Assembly (NCBI GenBank): GCA_002839995.1
Contig: PGZC01000003.1
Location: 30,167-94,166 of the forward strand
Direction: 5' to 3'
DNA: 64,000 nt
Source: Gammaproteobacteria bacterium HGW-Gammaproteobacteria-4
GTDB lineage: Bacteria; Pseudomonadota; Gammaproteobacteria; Xanthomonadales; Xanthomonadaceae
Made by a program: the position numbers and the translations under genes. Under the pieces are notes generated by a model that saw only the letters and a program-made list of their open reading frames with translations, ran no database searches and was not told where the DNA came from. Positions 27,891 to 36,283 of this stretch are shown here, piece after piece. Position 1 is the first letter of the stretch; each line of letters begins with the position of its first letter.

Positions 27891-28910
27891 TCAGGAACGT
27901 TCACGAACCAACTGTTCGGCCAGCTGAACCGCATTCAGGGCCGCTCCTTTGCGGATATTGTCCGACACCACCCACAGGTTCAAGCCGCGCGGGTGCGATA
28001 AATCCTCGCGGATGCGGCCGACATAAACCGCGTCGGTGCCGGCGGCATGGCTGACTGGCGTCGGGTAGCCGCCGGCCACGCGTTCGTCCACCACCACCAC
28101 GCCGGGCGCCTTTTCCAGCAACGCGCGCGCCTGCGCGGCGCTGATCGGCGCGCGGGTTTCGATGCTGACCACTTCGGAATGGCCGTAGAACACCGGCACC
28201 CGCACCGCGGTCGCATTGACCCGGATGCTGGAATCGCCAAGGATCTTGTGCGTCTCCCAGACCACCTTCATTTCTTCCTTGGTGTAGCCGTTGTCCTGGA
28301 ACTCGTCGATGTGGGGGATCAGGTTGAACGCGATCTGCACCGGGAACTTGCTGCTCTCGACGTTCTGGAAATTGAGCATCGCCGCCGTCTGCTTGCCCAG
28401 CTCCTCCATCGCCGAGCGGCCGGCGCCGGATACCGACTGATAGGTGGCGACATTGATGCGCTCGATACCGACGGCGCGGTGGATCGGCGCCAGCGCCACC
28501 AGCAATTGCATGGTCGAACAGTTCGGGTTGGCGATGATGCCGCGTGGACGATGGGCGACGGCCTCGGGGTTGACCTCGGCCACCACCAGCGGCACGTCAT
28601 CGTCATAACGAAACGCGGAGCTGTTGTCGATGACCACGGCGCCGGCAGCGGCGAACTTCGGCGCATATTCCAGCGAGACGCTACCGCCTGCCGAAAACAA
28701 CGCGATATCGACACCGGTCGGATCGAAGGTGGCCAGATCGCGCACGTCCACCTTGCGTGCACCAAAGCTGACGGTGTCGCCGACCGAGCGCTCGCTTGCC
28801 AAGGCGATCAGTTTGCCCACCGGAAACGAGCGCTCGGCCAGTATCGACAGCATGGTTTCACCGACGGCGCCGGTTGCGCCGACAACGGCGACTGTGTACA
28901 GCTTGCTCAT
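27891..28910 (-). CDS. asd: Aspartate-semialdehyde dehydrogenase
   Basis: NADPH enzyme at the entry to the lysine/DAP, methionine and threonine branches. It has 339 residues. The nucleotide motif VVGATGAVGETMLSIL, catalytic Cys in NPNCSTMQL, SVSGAGRSAMEEL and His in VPVFYGHSEVV are present. The ATG shares one base with the aroC stop, so the two are probably coupled. Confidence 0.96.
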   Translation of the reverse strand: MSKLYTVAVVGATGAVGETMLSILAERSFPVGKLIALASERSVGDTVSFGARKVDVRDLATFDPTGVDIALFSAGGSVSLEYAPKFAAAGAVVIDNSSAFRYDDDVPLVVAEVNPEAVAHRPRGIIANPNCSTMQLLVALAPIHRAVGIERINVATYQSVSGAGRSAMEELGKQTAAMLNFQNVESSKFPVQIAFNLIPHIDEFQDNGYTKEEMKVVWETHKILGDSSIRVNATAVRVPVFYGHSEVVSIETRAPISAAQARALLEKAPGVVVVDERVAGGYPTPVSHAAGTDAVYVGRIREDLSHPRGLNLWVVSDNIRKGAALNAVQLAEQLVRERS

Positions 28911-30046
28911 TACTTGCTTCCTTCGTTATGCGCGTCGTTAAAGTCAGCCGGCGCGGCAGCTGCCATGCGTGGCGATACCGCACCGACATCCGCGCACTGG
29001 GCGCGATGACGCAGCGCCTGGTCCATCAAAACCAGCGCCATCATCGCCTCGCAGATCGGCGGCGCGCGCAGTCCGACGCACGGGTCGTGGCGGCCGGTGG
29101 TAATCACCTGCACCGGCATGCCGTTCAAATCGATACCGCGCGCCGGAAGGCGCAGGCTGGATGTCGGCTTGAACGCGATCGAACAGTGCACGGTCTGACC
29201 GCTGGAAATGCCGCCGAGTATGCCGCCGGCGTGGTTGCTCAAAAAGCCCTCGGGCAGCATTTCGTCGCGGTGTTCGCTGCCGTGCTGTGTCACGCAGGCA
29301 AAGCCGTCACCGATTTCGACACCCTTGACCGCATTGATCGACATCATCGCCGCTGCCAGCTCTGCATCGAGCTTGCCGTAGACCGGTTCGCCCCAGCCCG
29401 GCGGCACGCCGAGCGCCTGCACATCGACCCGCGCGCCCACCGAATCGCCGGACTTGCGCAGCGCATCGAGATATTTCTCCAGCTCCGGCACCTGTGCGGC
29501 ATCGGGCCAGAACAGGCCGTTGTCTTCCACCACGGCCCAATCGACGTCCGCCGGCTGCACCGCACCGACAGCGGCCATGCGCGCGCGCACCCGGATGCCA
29601 TGCTGCTGCGCCAGCCAGCTTTTCGCGATGACACCAGCCGCTACCCGCGTCGTGGTTTCACGCGCCGAGCTGCGGCCACCGCCACGCGGATCGCGGATGC
29701 CGTATTTCTGCCAATAGGTGTAATCGGCATGACCGGGCCGGAATTGCCGTGCAATGGCGGCGTAATCCTTGCTGCGCGCATCGGTGTTGCGGATCAACAG
29801 TGCAATCGGCGTACCGGTGGTAACGCCCTCGTAGACCCCGGACAGAATCTCGACCGCATCGGCCTCGTGCCGCTGCGAGACGTGCCGTGATTTGCCGGTG
29901 GCGCGACGCGCGAGGTCGGCCACGAACATGTCGGCGCTCAACGCCAGCCCCGGCGGACAGCCGTCCACCACGCAACCGATCGCCGGCCCATGGCTTTCGC
30001 CGAAGGTGGTGACGCTCAGCAATTTTCCGAACGTATTACTCGACAT
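28910..30046 (-). CDS. aroC: Chorismate synthase
   Basis: FMN-dependent last enzyme of the shikimate pathway. It has 378 residues. [85 protein letters not shown] and [14 protein letters not shown] are all classic. It lies directly upstream of asd and overlaps the prmB 3' end by 31 bp. Confidence 0.97.
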   Translation of the reverse strand: MSSNTFGKLLSVTTFGESHGPAIGCVVDGCPPGLALSADMFVADLARRATGKSRHVSQRHEADAVEILSGVYEGVTTGTPIALLIRNTDARSKDYAAIARQFRPGHADYTYWQKYGIRDPRGGGRSSARETTTRVAAGVIAKSWLAQQHGIRVRARMAAVGAVQPADVDWAVVEDNGLFWPDAAQVPELEKYLDALRKSGDSVGARVDVQALGVPPGWGEPVYGKLDAELAAAMMSINAVKGVEIGDGFACVTQHGSEHRDEMLPEGFLSNHAGGILGGISSGQTVHCSIAFKPTSSLRLPARGIDLNGMPVQVITTGRHDPCVGLRAPPICEAMMALVLMDQALRHRAQCADVGAVSPRMAAAAPADFNDAHNEGSK

Positions 30047-31005
30047 ACCGCTCCTGCATCGACGCCAGCCTGCTCATTACATTCCTGGCGTGCGTCCGCC
30101 AACGCCTTGATACGGTCATGATGGCGAACCAGATCCTCGCGTTCGACCACAAACACACCCATCTGCCCGACCCGGAACTCGACCCATGCGAACGGCAGCT
30201 CCGGCAGCAACTCCACCAGCGCGTACTCGCTTTCGCCCACCTCGCAAACCAGCAGCCCGTTTTCGCTCAGGTGCTCGGGCGCGTCGCGCAATATCCTCAG
30301 CGCAAGATCGAGGCCATCATCGCCCGCACGCAGACCCAGATCGGGCTCGTGCGCATATTCCGCCGGCAACGCATCCGTTTGCGCATGGGTGACATAGGGC
30401 GGATTGCTGACGATCAGATCGTAGACTTCGCCCGGCACCGCCGCAAACAGATCCGATTGCAGCAGGCGGCAGTTGCGCACCCCGAAGCGCTCGCGATTTT
30501 CTTCCGCCAACGCCAGCGCCTCGGCACTCAGGTCGATGCCGACCACTTCCCAGTCCGGACGATAGTGCGCCATCGCCAGTGCAATGCAACCCGAACCGGT
30601 GCACATGTCCAGGGCACGATGCACGTCGCGCTCGCCCAGCCATGGCTCGAAGCCGGCTTCGATCAGCTCGGCAATCGGCGAGCGCGGCACCAGCGCGCGG
30701 CCGTCGGTCTTGAAGCACAGACCGGCAAACCAGGCTTCGCCGGTCAGGTAGCAGGCCGGAATTCGCTCATCGATGCGGCGCTGAAACAGCGCCAGCACCG
30801 TCGCTTTCTCGTCGTTCAACAGGCGCGCCTGGCCATAGGCGGGGCTCAAATCGTGCGGCAGGTGCAACGCGTGCAATACCAGTTGCGTGGCCTCGTCGAG
30901 CGCGTTGTCGTAGCTGTGTCCGAAGCTCAGCCCGGCGCCCGCGAAACGGCTGGCACCGTAACGGATAAAGTCGATAATCGTTTCGAGTTCGTCGCTCATC
31001 GGCAT
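30016..31005 (-). CDS. prmB: 50S ribosomal protein L3 N5-glutamine methyltransferase PrmB
   Basis: SAM-dependent methyltransferase of the HemK/PrmB family with 329 residues. The N-terminal domain carries the PrmB-type [24 protein letters not shown]; the Rossmann domain has [16 protein letters not shown] and the catalytic SNPPYVT. The C-terminus extends past the usual end and overlaps aroC. ATG 31005 and ATG 30999 are both plausible; 31005 is listed. It is divergent from sco1 with only 53 bp between. Confidence 0.93.
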   Translation of the reverse strand: MPMSDELETIIDFIRYGASRFAGAGLSFGHSYDNALDEATQLVLHALHLPHDLSPAYGQARLLNDEKATVLALFQRRIDERIPACYLTGEAWFAGLCFKTDGRALVPRSPIAELIEAGFEPWLGERDVHRALDMCTGSGCIALAMAHYRPDWEVVGIDLSAEALALAEENRERFGVRNCRLLQSDLFAAVPGEVYDLIVSNPPYVTHAQTDALPAEYAHEPDLGLRAGDDGLDLALRILRDAPEHLSENGLLVCEVGESEYALVELLPELPFAWVEFRVGQMGVFVVEREDLVRHHDRIKALADARQECNEQAGVDAGAVCRVIRSENC

Positions 31006-31045
31006 AAGCTCGGCGTAAACCCCGGAAGTATACCGTTCAGCGGGC

Positions 31046-31051
31046 TATAAT
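31046..31051 (+). promoter_or_regulatory. Consensus -10 (TATAAT) just upstream of sco1
   Basis: A perfect tataat lies 7 nt before the sco1 ATG at 31059, with no Shine-Dalgarno between. If used, transcription would begin at or next to the A of the ATG, giving a leaderless mRNA. No good -35 is seen at 16–18 bp. Confidence 0.5.
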
Positions 31052-31058
31052 TCGCGCC

Positions 31059-31727
31059 ATGACCCGAACATCACCGCATGGCTTCATCAGCCGCCCCACC
31101 TTGTTGATCCTGATTGCCGCACTCGCTGCCGGCCTTGGCCTGTGGGCCGCGCAACCTTTGCTCTACAGTAAGGGCAATCCACTCCCGGCCGTCAGCATCA
31201 CCACGTTGTTGCCAACGCCGCGCGCCATTCCGGCATTTGCGCTGATCGGCGCCGGCGGCGAGCCGCTCACGCGCAACGACCTCAAGGGTCGCTGGACGCT
31301 GGTGTTTGTCGGTTTTACCCATTGCCCGGACGTCTGCCCGACCACGCTGGCCGATCTGGGCAGCGCCGCCAGGCTCTGGGCCAAGGATCTGCCTGAAGCG
31401 CAGCGACCGCGCATCCTGTTCGTGTCGGTCGATCCCGAGCGCGACAGCCCGGACCGCACCCAGGAATACGCCCGTTTCTTCAGCCCCGACGCGATCGGGG
31501 TCAGCGGCGAGCTGCATGCACTGGAAGCGTTTGCGCGCAGTCTCGGCATGGTGTTCATGAAGGTGCCCGCCGCCGCCGGCGAGGACCCGGCCAACTACAG
31601 TATCGACCACTCGGCACACATCACCCTGCTCGACCCGCAGGGCCGGTTTGCCGGCCTGATCCGAGCGCCGCACGCACCGGCAGCGATCGCCAAGGACATG
31701 ATCGCCATCGTGCAGCACGCGCCATGA
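31059..31727 (+). CDS. SCO1/SenC/PrrC-type copper chaperone
   Basis: Membrane-anchored thioredoxin-fold protein that delivers copper to the CuA site of cytochrome oxidase. It has 222 residues: TM anchor at about 14–33, thioredoxin fold from about 58, copper ligands Cys89 and Cys93 in CPDVCP, and the distal His in [10 protein letters not shown]. The psd ATG overlaps its stop by 4 bp, so the two are probably co-transcribed although functionally unrelated. Confidence 0.92.
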   Translation: MTRTSPHGFISRPTLLILIAALAAGLGLWAAQPLLYSKGNPLPAVSITTLLPTPRAIPAFALIGAGGEPLTRNDLKGRWTLVFVGFTHCPDVCPTTLADLGSAARLWAKDLPEAQRPRILFVSVDPERDSPDRTQEYARFFSPDAIGVSGELHALEAFARSLGMVFMKVPAAAGEDPANYSIDHSAHITLLDPQGRFAGLIRAPHAPAAIAKDMIAIVQHAP

Positions 31728-32584
31728 ATCTTTCCATCGCGCTGCAATACCTGCTGCCGCACCGGCTGCTCTCGCGCCTGGCTCACGCACTGGCGCGCTG
31801 CCGCTGGCGCGCGTTCAAGCGCATCATGATCGACACTGTGGTGCGTCGCTTCGATGTAAATCTCGCCGAGGCCGACAACCCCGACCCAAACAGCTACCCG
31901 CACTTCAACGCATTTTTTACCCGCGCGCTCAAGCCCGGCGCACGCCAGGCCGACGGCAATCCGCTGGCGGTGGTAAGCCCCGCCGACGGCAGGATCAGCC
32001 AGGCTGGGCGCATTGACTGCGGCCGCATCGTGCAGGCCAAGGGGCAATGGTTCACTGCAGCGGAATTGCTCGGCAGCGAGCGCGAAGCCGCCGTTTATGC
32101 CGATGGCGATTTCGTCAACGTCTATCTGTCGCCGCGCGACTACCACCGCGTACACATGCCGATGGCGGGCACCTTGCGCGAAACCCTGCATATCCCCGGT
32201 CGCCTGTTCAGCGTGTCGCCGTGGGCGGTGCGTGCGATACCACGGTTGTTTGCACGCAACGAACGTCTGGTGTGTCACTTCGACACCGCGCACGGCCCGC
32301 TGTGCGTGGTGATGGTCGGTGCCATGCTGGTTTCCGGCGTGGAGACGGTATGGGGCGGCGAGGAAATCCCGCCGTATGCCAGCCGCGCGCGCGCGCGCGA
32401 CTGGCGGGGCAAGGGCATCGGCCTGGAGCGTTTCGCGGAGATGGCCCGCTTCAACTACGGCTCCACCGTGATCGTGCTGTGGCCGGCCAATACGGTGGCA
32501 CTGGACACGCTGCACAGCGAACAGGCGCTACAGGTGGGCGAACGCATCGGCGTATTGCGCGCCGCGAAGCCCGCGCCGTTGTAG
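31724..32584 (+). CDS. psd: Phosphatidylserine decarboxylase proenzyme
   Basis: Makes phosphatidylethanolamine in the inner membrane. It has 286 residues. The self-cleavage site that yields the pyruvoyl group is the GST of [13 protein letters not shown] near residue 246. [39 protein letters not shown] and [12 protein letters not shown] match the bacterial family. Two hairpins at 32585–32680 follow and could terminate the sco1–psd transcript. Confidence 0.96.
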   Translation: MNLSIALQYLLPHRLLSRLAHALARCRWRAFKRIMIDTVVRRFDVNLAEADNPDPNSYPHFNAFFTRALKPGARQADGNPLAVVSPADGRISQAGRIDCGRIVQAKGQWFTAAELLGSEREAAVYADGDFVNVYLSPRDYHRVHMPMAGTLRETLHIPGRLFSVSPWAVRAIPRLFARNERLVCHFDTAHGPLCVVMVGAMLVSGVETVWGGEEIPPYASRARARDWRGKGIGLERFAEMARFNYGSTVIVLWPANTVALDTLHSEQALQVGERIGVLRAAKPAPL

Positions 32585-32680
32585 CCCGGGTTCGCGCGCA
32601 GCGCGCAACCCGGGATTGCGAAAACGTGGTGTGGGTTCGCGGCGGTCCCGGGTTACGGCCCTGCGGGCCTCAACCTGGGA
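32585..32680. repeat. Two GC-rich palindromes between convergent psd and arginase genes
   Basis: First palindrome: cccgggtt (32585–32592) pairs with aacccggg (32607–32614), with gcgcgc/gcgcgc inside. Second: tcccgggtt (32646–32654) pairs imperfectly with aacctggga (32672–32680), with ggccc/gggcc inside. They share the cccgggtt end and look like two copies of one repeat family. Position suggests a bidirectional terminator or processing site, though no T-run follows. Confidence 0.7.
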
Positions 32681-32726
32681 TACGGAGAAGCCGGGGTTGG
32701 TCGAGTCCGACAGGCACCTGGCGCGT

Positions 32727-33653
32727 TCAGCCGCCGTCGCGTTGCCGCATCAGGGTGGATTTTCCGAACAGGCTCTCGACCAGATCCACCGCCAGCTTGG
32801 CGGTGCGGTTGCGGTTATCGAATGCCGGATTGAGCTCCATGATGTCCAGCGACGCCAGCAAGCCGGTATCGGCGAGCAGCTCCATCACCAACTGCGCCTC
32901 GCGGTAGTTCGGCCCGCCCTTTACCGTGGTGCCAACGCCGGGCGCGATGCTCGGGTCGAGAAAATCGACATCGAAGCTGACATGCAGGTGGGTATTGTCG
33001 TCGATGCCGTCGAGCGCCTGCATCATCGCTTCGCGCATGCCGAATTCGTCGATGTAACGCATGTCGTAGATGTCGAGATCGACATCATGCACGAGCCGTT
33101 TCTCGCCGGCATCGACCGAGCGGATTCCGATTTGCCGGAACACGGCGGGGCTGACTGCCGGCGCGCTGCCACCGAGATTCACCAGCTCGTCGGGCCCGTT
33201 ACCGCACAGACAGGCCACCGGCATGCCGTGGATGTTGCCCGACGGCGTCAGGGCGCTGGTGTTGAAGTCGGCATGGGCATCGAGCCAGAGCACGCGCAGC
33301 GACTTGCCGCGCTCACGGCACCAACGCGCAACGGCAGTAATGCTGCCGATGGCCAGACAATGATCGCCACCGAGCACCACCGGCATGCGATCCGCGGCAA
33401 GCTGCGTGTACACCGCGTTCATCAATGCCCGGTTCCACGCCACGACTTCCGGCAGGTGACGATAGCCAGCGACCGGCGGCTGCCAGGGATTCAACGGGCC
33501 GGTGATGTTGCCGGTGTCGAGCACGCTGCAACCGCGTTGCAGCAATGCCGCCTCGATACCGGCGACGCGCAGGGCTTCTGGCCCCATCGAGGCGCCGCGA
33601 TGCCCCGCGCCGATGTCGGTCGGGGCGCCGATCAGTGCGATCGTGCGTGCCAT
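32727..33653 (-). CDS. rocF: Arginase
   Basis: Mn-dependent hydrolysis of arginine to ornithine and urea. It has 308 residues. Metal motifs GGDHCLAIGS, DAHADFNT and SFDVDFLDPSIAPG are intact, and the N-terminal IGAPTDIGAGHRGASMGPEALR is arginase-like rather than agmatinase-like. ATG 33653 overlaps the rhodanese stop. Confidence 0.94.
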   Translation of the reverse strand: MARTIALIGAPTDIGAGHRGASMGPEALRVAGIEAALLQRGCSVLDTGNITGPLNPWQPPVAGYRHLPEVVAWNRALMNAVYTQLAADRMPVVLGGDHCLAIGSITAVARWCRERGKSLRVLWLDAHADFNTSALTPSGNIHGMPVACLCGNGPDELVNLGGSAPAVSPAVFRQIGIRSVDAGEKRLVHDVDLDIYDMRYIDEFGMREAMMQALDGIDDNTHLHVSFDVDFLDPSIAPGVGTTVKGGPNYREAQLVMELLADTGLLASLDIMELNPAFDNRNRTAKLAVDLVESLFGKSTLMRQRDGG

Positions 33654-34036
33654 CAAGGCTGGCGCTCCGTCGTTTCCACCGGCAAGCCGGCAGCACGCCA
33701 ACCGATCCAGCTGCCATCCAGTTGGCTCACCGCGTGGCCGTTTTCGACCAGCACCCGCTCGGCCAGGGTCGAACGCCGTCCGCTGTGGCAATACACCACC
33801 ACGTCGCGATCGGCAGGTATTTCTGCAAGACGCCCGGCCAGTTGGTCATGTGGAATCAACACCGCGCCCGGCACGTGGCCGGCATCGAACTCGGCCTGGG
33901 TGCGCACGTCGAGCACCAATGGTGCGTTTTCGGCGTGCAGTTGGCGAGCCAGTTGCCGCGGCGCGACCGCCTCACCGGCGTTGGCCGCCGCAGCAAACAG
34001 CAAGACGAGAGACGCGAGAAGCACGCGCAAATACAT
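33653..34036 (-). CDS. Secreted single-domain rhodanese-like protein
   Basis: A 127-residue protein with an N-terminal signal peptide (MYLRVLLASLVLLFAAAANA, about 1–20), then one rhodanese domain: VLDVRTQAEFDAGHVPGAVLIPH and the active-site loop VVVYCHSGRRS with nucleophilic Cys. It is probably periplasmic, handling sulfane sulfur or thiol oxidation. ATG 34036 has SD agagga upstream. It overlaps arginase by a few bases, suggesting joint transcription. Confidence 0.88.
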   Translation of the reverse strand: MYLRVLLASLVLLFAAAANAGEAVAPRQLARQLHAENAPLVLDVRTQAEFDAGHVPGAVLIPHDQLAGRLAEIPADRDVVVYCHSGRRSTLAERVLVENGHAVSQLDGSWIGWRAAGLPVETTERQP

Positions 34037-34285
34037 GACAGGATCCTCTGCGGCACCCGGCATCGAATAGTCGGCCCAAGTGCTTGTTTCTAAAAGGCTA
34101 CGATCCGGGCGAGTCCAAAACACGCCCCCAAATATGCCCCCAAATGGACGGCGTTTGCGTGCCTTTGGAACCGGATCGACAACCCCGAGCGCCCCACGAA
34201 CGGTAGCGACACGCACCGTATGGTATGCCATTCAACAACGTCAAGCGACCCTTGCGCGTCGACGTGGCGTTGAGGCGTTGACGGA

Positions 34286-34304
34286 TATACTACCGAGCAG
34301 TAGT
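34286..34304 (+). promoter_or_regulatory. Promoter/operator of the HigB–HigA module
   Basis: A near-consensus -10 tatact (34286–34291) overlaps an inverted repeat actac-N6-gtagt (34289–34304), ending 8 nt before the toxin ATG. This is the arrangement expected for autorepression by a HigA-type antitoxin. No -35 at good spacing is evident. Confidence 0.5.
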
Positions 34305-34312
34305 GTTCGCCC

Positions 34313-34618
34313 ATGCTCACCGTGATCGAGACTCCGCTTTTCGCCAGGCTCTGGCCCGACTACTGGACGGACGATGAACGCACCGAGTTCGCGGCGTTCT
34401 TGGCTGCCAACCCGGAGGAAGGGGACGTGATCCCGCAGTCCGGCGGCTGCCGCAAGGTGCGCTGATCGCGCGCCGGCATGGGCAAGCAAGGCGGGGTGCG
34501 GGTGATTTACTTCAACCGGCTGGCGGAGGGCAGCATCGTGCTGCTGGTGATCTACGCCAAGAGCGCGCAGGACAACATTTCCGCCAACATCCTGCGCCGG
34601 ATCGTGAAGGAGCTTTGA
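34313..34618 (+). pseudogene. HigB/RelE-type toxin gene with an in-frame stop
   Basis: Reads MLTVIETPLFARLWPDYW and continues to GGCRKVR, then TGA at 34463–34465 (codon 51), then SRAGMGKQGGVRVIYFNRLA and LLVIYAKSAQDNISANILRRIVKEL to the real stop. The family normally has Trp at that position (KVRWSRAG, as I recall it), so a single TGG-to-TGA change explains the stop. The frame is otherwise open for all 102 codons. The toxin is therefore probably dead, while the partner antitoxin 1 nt downstream is intact. Confidence 0.85.
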
Positions 34619-34619
34619 T

Positions 34620-34916
34620 ATGCCGAAGACCGAGCAAGAACTGCTGAAGCGCGATGCCAAGCGCGACATTGGCGCCGAACTGCTGGAGTCGGTTCAGCAG
34701 ATGCAGCGCGGCGAGGGACGGGTGGTGTATTCGCCCGTGGTCGAAGCCCGTACCAAGGCCGGGCTGTCGCAGGCCCAGTTCGCCGCCCTGTTGGGGGTGT
34801 CGGTACGCACGCTGCAAAGCTGGGAGCAGGGACGCAAGCACCCCTCGGGTGCCGCGCGCACGCTGCTGCAAATCGCCCTGCGCACGCCGGAGGCGCTGCG
34901 CGGCTTGGCCGCGTGA
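34620..34916 (+). CDS. HigA-type antitoxin, Xre-family helix-turn-helix
   Basis: A 98-residue DNA-binding protein. The HTH is TKAGLSQAQFAALLGVSVRTLQSWEQGRKHPSGAARTLLQIA (about residues 50–90), typical of antitoxins paired with HigB-2/RelE toxins. It starts one base after the broken toxin gene. It should still bind its own operator at 34289–34304. It is retained without a functional toxin. Confidence 0.88.
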   Translation: MPKTEQELLKRDAKRDIGAELLESVQQMQRGEGRVVYSPVVEARTKAGLSQAQFAALLGVSVRTLQSWEQGRKHPSGAARTLLQIALRTPEALRGLAA

Positions 34917-35005
34917 AGCCGTATCGAAGTCGCAACGGGTCCGTGTTCGACGCCGGCCAAGCGCCAGGCTTGACCACAGGCCAGCGGCGGCGCAGCCTCG
35001 CCGGC

Positions 35006-35226
35006 ATGGATCGCTTCATCCTCGCCGTGGTGTACGGTGCCGGCCTCGCCGCCTTCGGGTGGGCGCTGTTCACCGGCATGGGCGTGCTCGCGGCCCTGCT
35101 GTTCGCCATCGCGATCGACATCGAGCGGGCGCGCTGCTGTTGCTGGCGCTGTGGATATTCGCCTGCGGCCTGCACACACTGATCGAACTGTCCGACCTCA
35201 TCGACAGCGCGCGCCGGCCGCGTTGA
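35006..35226 (+). pseudogene. Possible small membrane protein, frame broken near 35130
   Basis: From ATG 35006 the frame encodes two hydrophobic segments (ILAVVYGAGLAAFGWALF and MGVLAALLFAIAI) and then turns into low-quality sequence ending at 35182. A second frame takes over near 35130 with LLLLALWIFACGLHTLIELSDLIDSA to a stop at 35226. Joined, they look like a three-helix membrane protein with one frameshift. I do not recognise the family, and no SD is seen. This may be a cargo remnant of the mobile region. Confidence 0.35.
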
Positions 35227-35237
35227 CGCACCAGCGC

Positions 35238-35806
35238 TCAGGCTGCGGACATCACGCGCTTGCTACGCAGCGGCACCACGTTCACCGCCCCATCGCGCAG
35301 GGTGTCCAGGTAGTCCCCCTCCAGGTAGTCCGCCCATGCCGCCATCATCGTGCGGCGCTCCGCCATGTACTGCGCGCGGTTGTAGGCGGCGCGCACCTTG
35401 TTGCGTTCGGCATGTGCAAGCTGGCGTTCGATCACGCCCAGGAGCCTGTCGGACTTGACCGATCGTAGCGAGGGAAAGCCGGTTTGAGGCAGATTTTTCG
35501 GTCTTTTGAGGCGAATGGCAGGGCCCTTTAAACGAGAAAGAGCGGAAAATCTGACCAATCTCGGCTTTTCCGCACGACTGCATGGATGCAGGAGGTAGAG
35601 CAATGCAGGAGCAATTGCCGAGTAGATCAGCGTCAAGTCCGACAGGCTCCCAGCGCCAAACGCTTTTCCTTGCCCGCATGGCGGTACTTCATCCGCCAAT
35701 ACTTCGCCCCGGTCGGCATCACTTCCAGGTACAACGCGGCGGCATCGGTCAGCTTGTGCGGCTTGGCCTTGGGCTTGGCCTTGCGGGCAGCGGTATCGGT
35801 CAGCAT
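35238..35806 (-). pseudogene. Tyrosine-recombinase integrase remnant (N- and C-terminal ends only)
   Basis: The N-terminal arm-binding domain (DUF4102 type) reads MLTDTAARKAKPKAKPHKLT, then LYLEVMPTGAKYWRMKYRHAGKEKRLALG, from ATG 35806 to about 35651. The C-terminal end reads LLGVIERQLAHAERNKVRAAYNRAQY, then MMAAWADYLEG, from about 35450 to the stop at 35238. Some 300 central residues with the catalytic Arg/His/Tyr are gone, replaced by the 210-bp inverted-repeat element at 35441–35650. The gene starts about 325 bp from the tRNA-Thr 3' end and points away from it, the usual place for an integrase. Confidence 0.82.
35441..35650. mobile_element. MITE-like element, 210 bp with perfect 19-bp terminal inverted repeats
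   Basis: The left end ggagcctgtcggacttgac (35441–35459) is exactly complementary to the right end gtcaagtccgacaggctcc (35632–35650). The interior has no coding capacity I recognise. It sits precisely between the two surviving pieces of the integrase gene. A 2-bp ca duplication may flank it. Non-autonomous transposition by a transposase elsewhere is inferred; no IS family is assigned. Confidence 0.8.
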
Positions 35807-35910
35807 GGCAGCGGCTCCGTTTGGGGGCACATTCAAGCGCCGAAGTGGTGGCATATGCGCTTGTGCCCCCAAATGTGCCACCACATGCCCCGGATACAAG
35901 CGGACGCTAA

Positions 35911-36041
35911 GGAAGCTCTGAACAACAGCCATCTGCCGTCATTGCGAGCGTAGCGAAGCAATCCAGTTCTTTGTTTTTCCGAACATTTCTGGATTGCCAC
36001 GTCGCTTCGCTCCTCGCAATGACAGCTTGTTCAGAGCATCC
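35911..36041. repeat. cattgcgag-family palindrome, copy 3, with outer 'ctctgaac' arms
   Basis: The inner palindrome runs cattgcgag (35940) to ctcgcaatg (36021). Around it, ggaagctctgaacaa (35911–35925) faces ttgttcagagcatcc (36027–36041), complementary at 13 of 15 positions. It is a cleaner version of the core found in copies 1 and 2. It lies between the integrase remnant and tRNA-Thr. Confidence 0.85.
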
Positions 36042-36060
36042 CTAACGGACGCCATGAAAC

Positions 36061-36084
36061 AAAAAACCCCGCTGGAATGCGGGG
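36061..36084 (-). terminator. Rho-independent terminator of tRNA-Thr
   Basis: Read on the minus strand: ccccgc, loop attcca, gcgggg, then six or more T. It lies about 47 nt beyond the tRNA 3' end at 36131. Confidence 0.8.
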
Positions 36085-36130
36085 TTCAGGGGGCTTTGTG
36101 GATGGCGTTGGATGCGTTGAAACGGTGTTG

Positions 36131-36206
36131 TGGTGCCGGCACCCGGATTCGAACTGGGGACCTACCGCTTACAAGGCGGTTGCTCTACCAACTGAGCTAT
36201 GCCGGC
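36131..36206 (-). tRNA. tRNA-Thr, anticodon TGT
   Basis: 76 nt with encoded CCA. The acceptor stem GCCGGCA pairs with TGCCGGC. The D-arm TAGCTCAGTTGGTAGAGCA, anticodon stem-loop with CTTGTAA (anticodon TGT, decoding ACA and other ACN codons) and T-arm GTTCGAATC are all canonical. A -10-like TAGAAT sits at 36216–36221 on the same strand. It is a likely former attachment site, given the integrase remnant beside its 3' end. Confidence 0.97.
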
Positions 36207-36215
36207 GCGGTGAGC

Positions 36216-36221
36216 ATTCTA
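36216..36221 (-). promoter_or_regulatory. Putative -10 of tRNA-Thr
   Basis: TAGAAT on the minus strand ends 9 nt before the mature 5' end of the tRNA. The spacing is right for a tRNA promoter. The -35 is not convincing. Confidence 0.45.
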
Positions 36222-36283
36222 ACAGCGCGGATGCCAGCGAGGAATCGTCAGCGGAACGATAATGCCGCCAACACCGGCTGCGG

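Noticed and set aside
34051..34068. Possible second attachment site (cggcacccgg..tcgaa) matching the tRNA-Thr 3' part
   Set aside because: Only ten contiguous bases plus tcgaa match, it lies in the rhodanese leader, and such GC-rich matches arise by chance here.
34313..34618. Selenocysteine or programmed readthrough at the TGA in the toxin gene
   Set aside because: No SECIS-like hairpin is evident, the family has Trp there, and a one-base change explains it.
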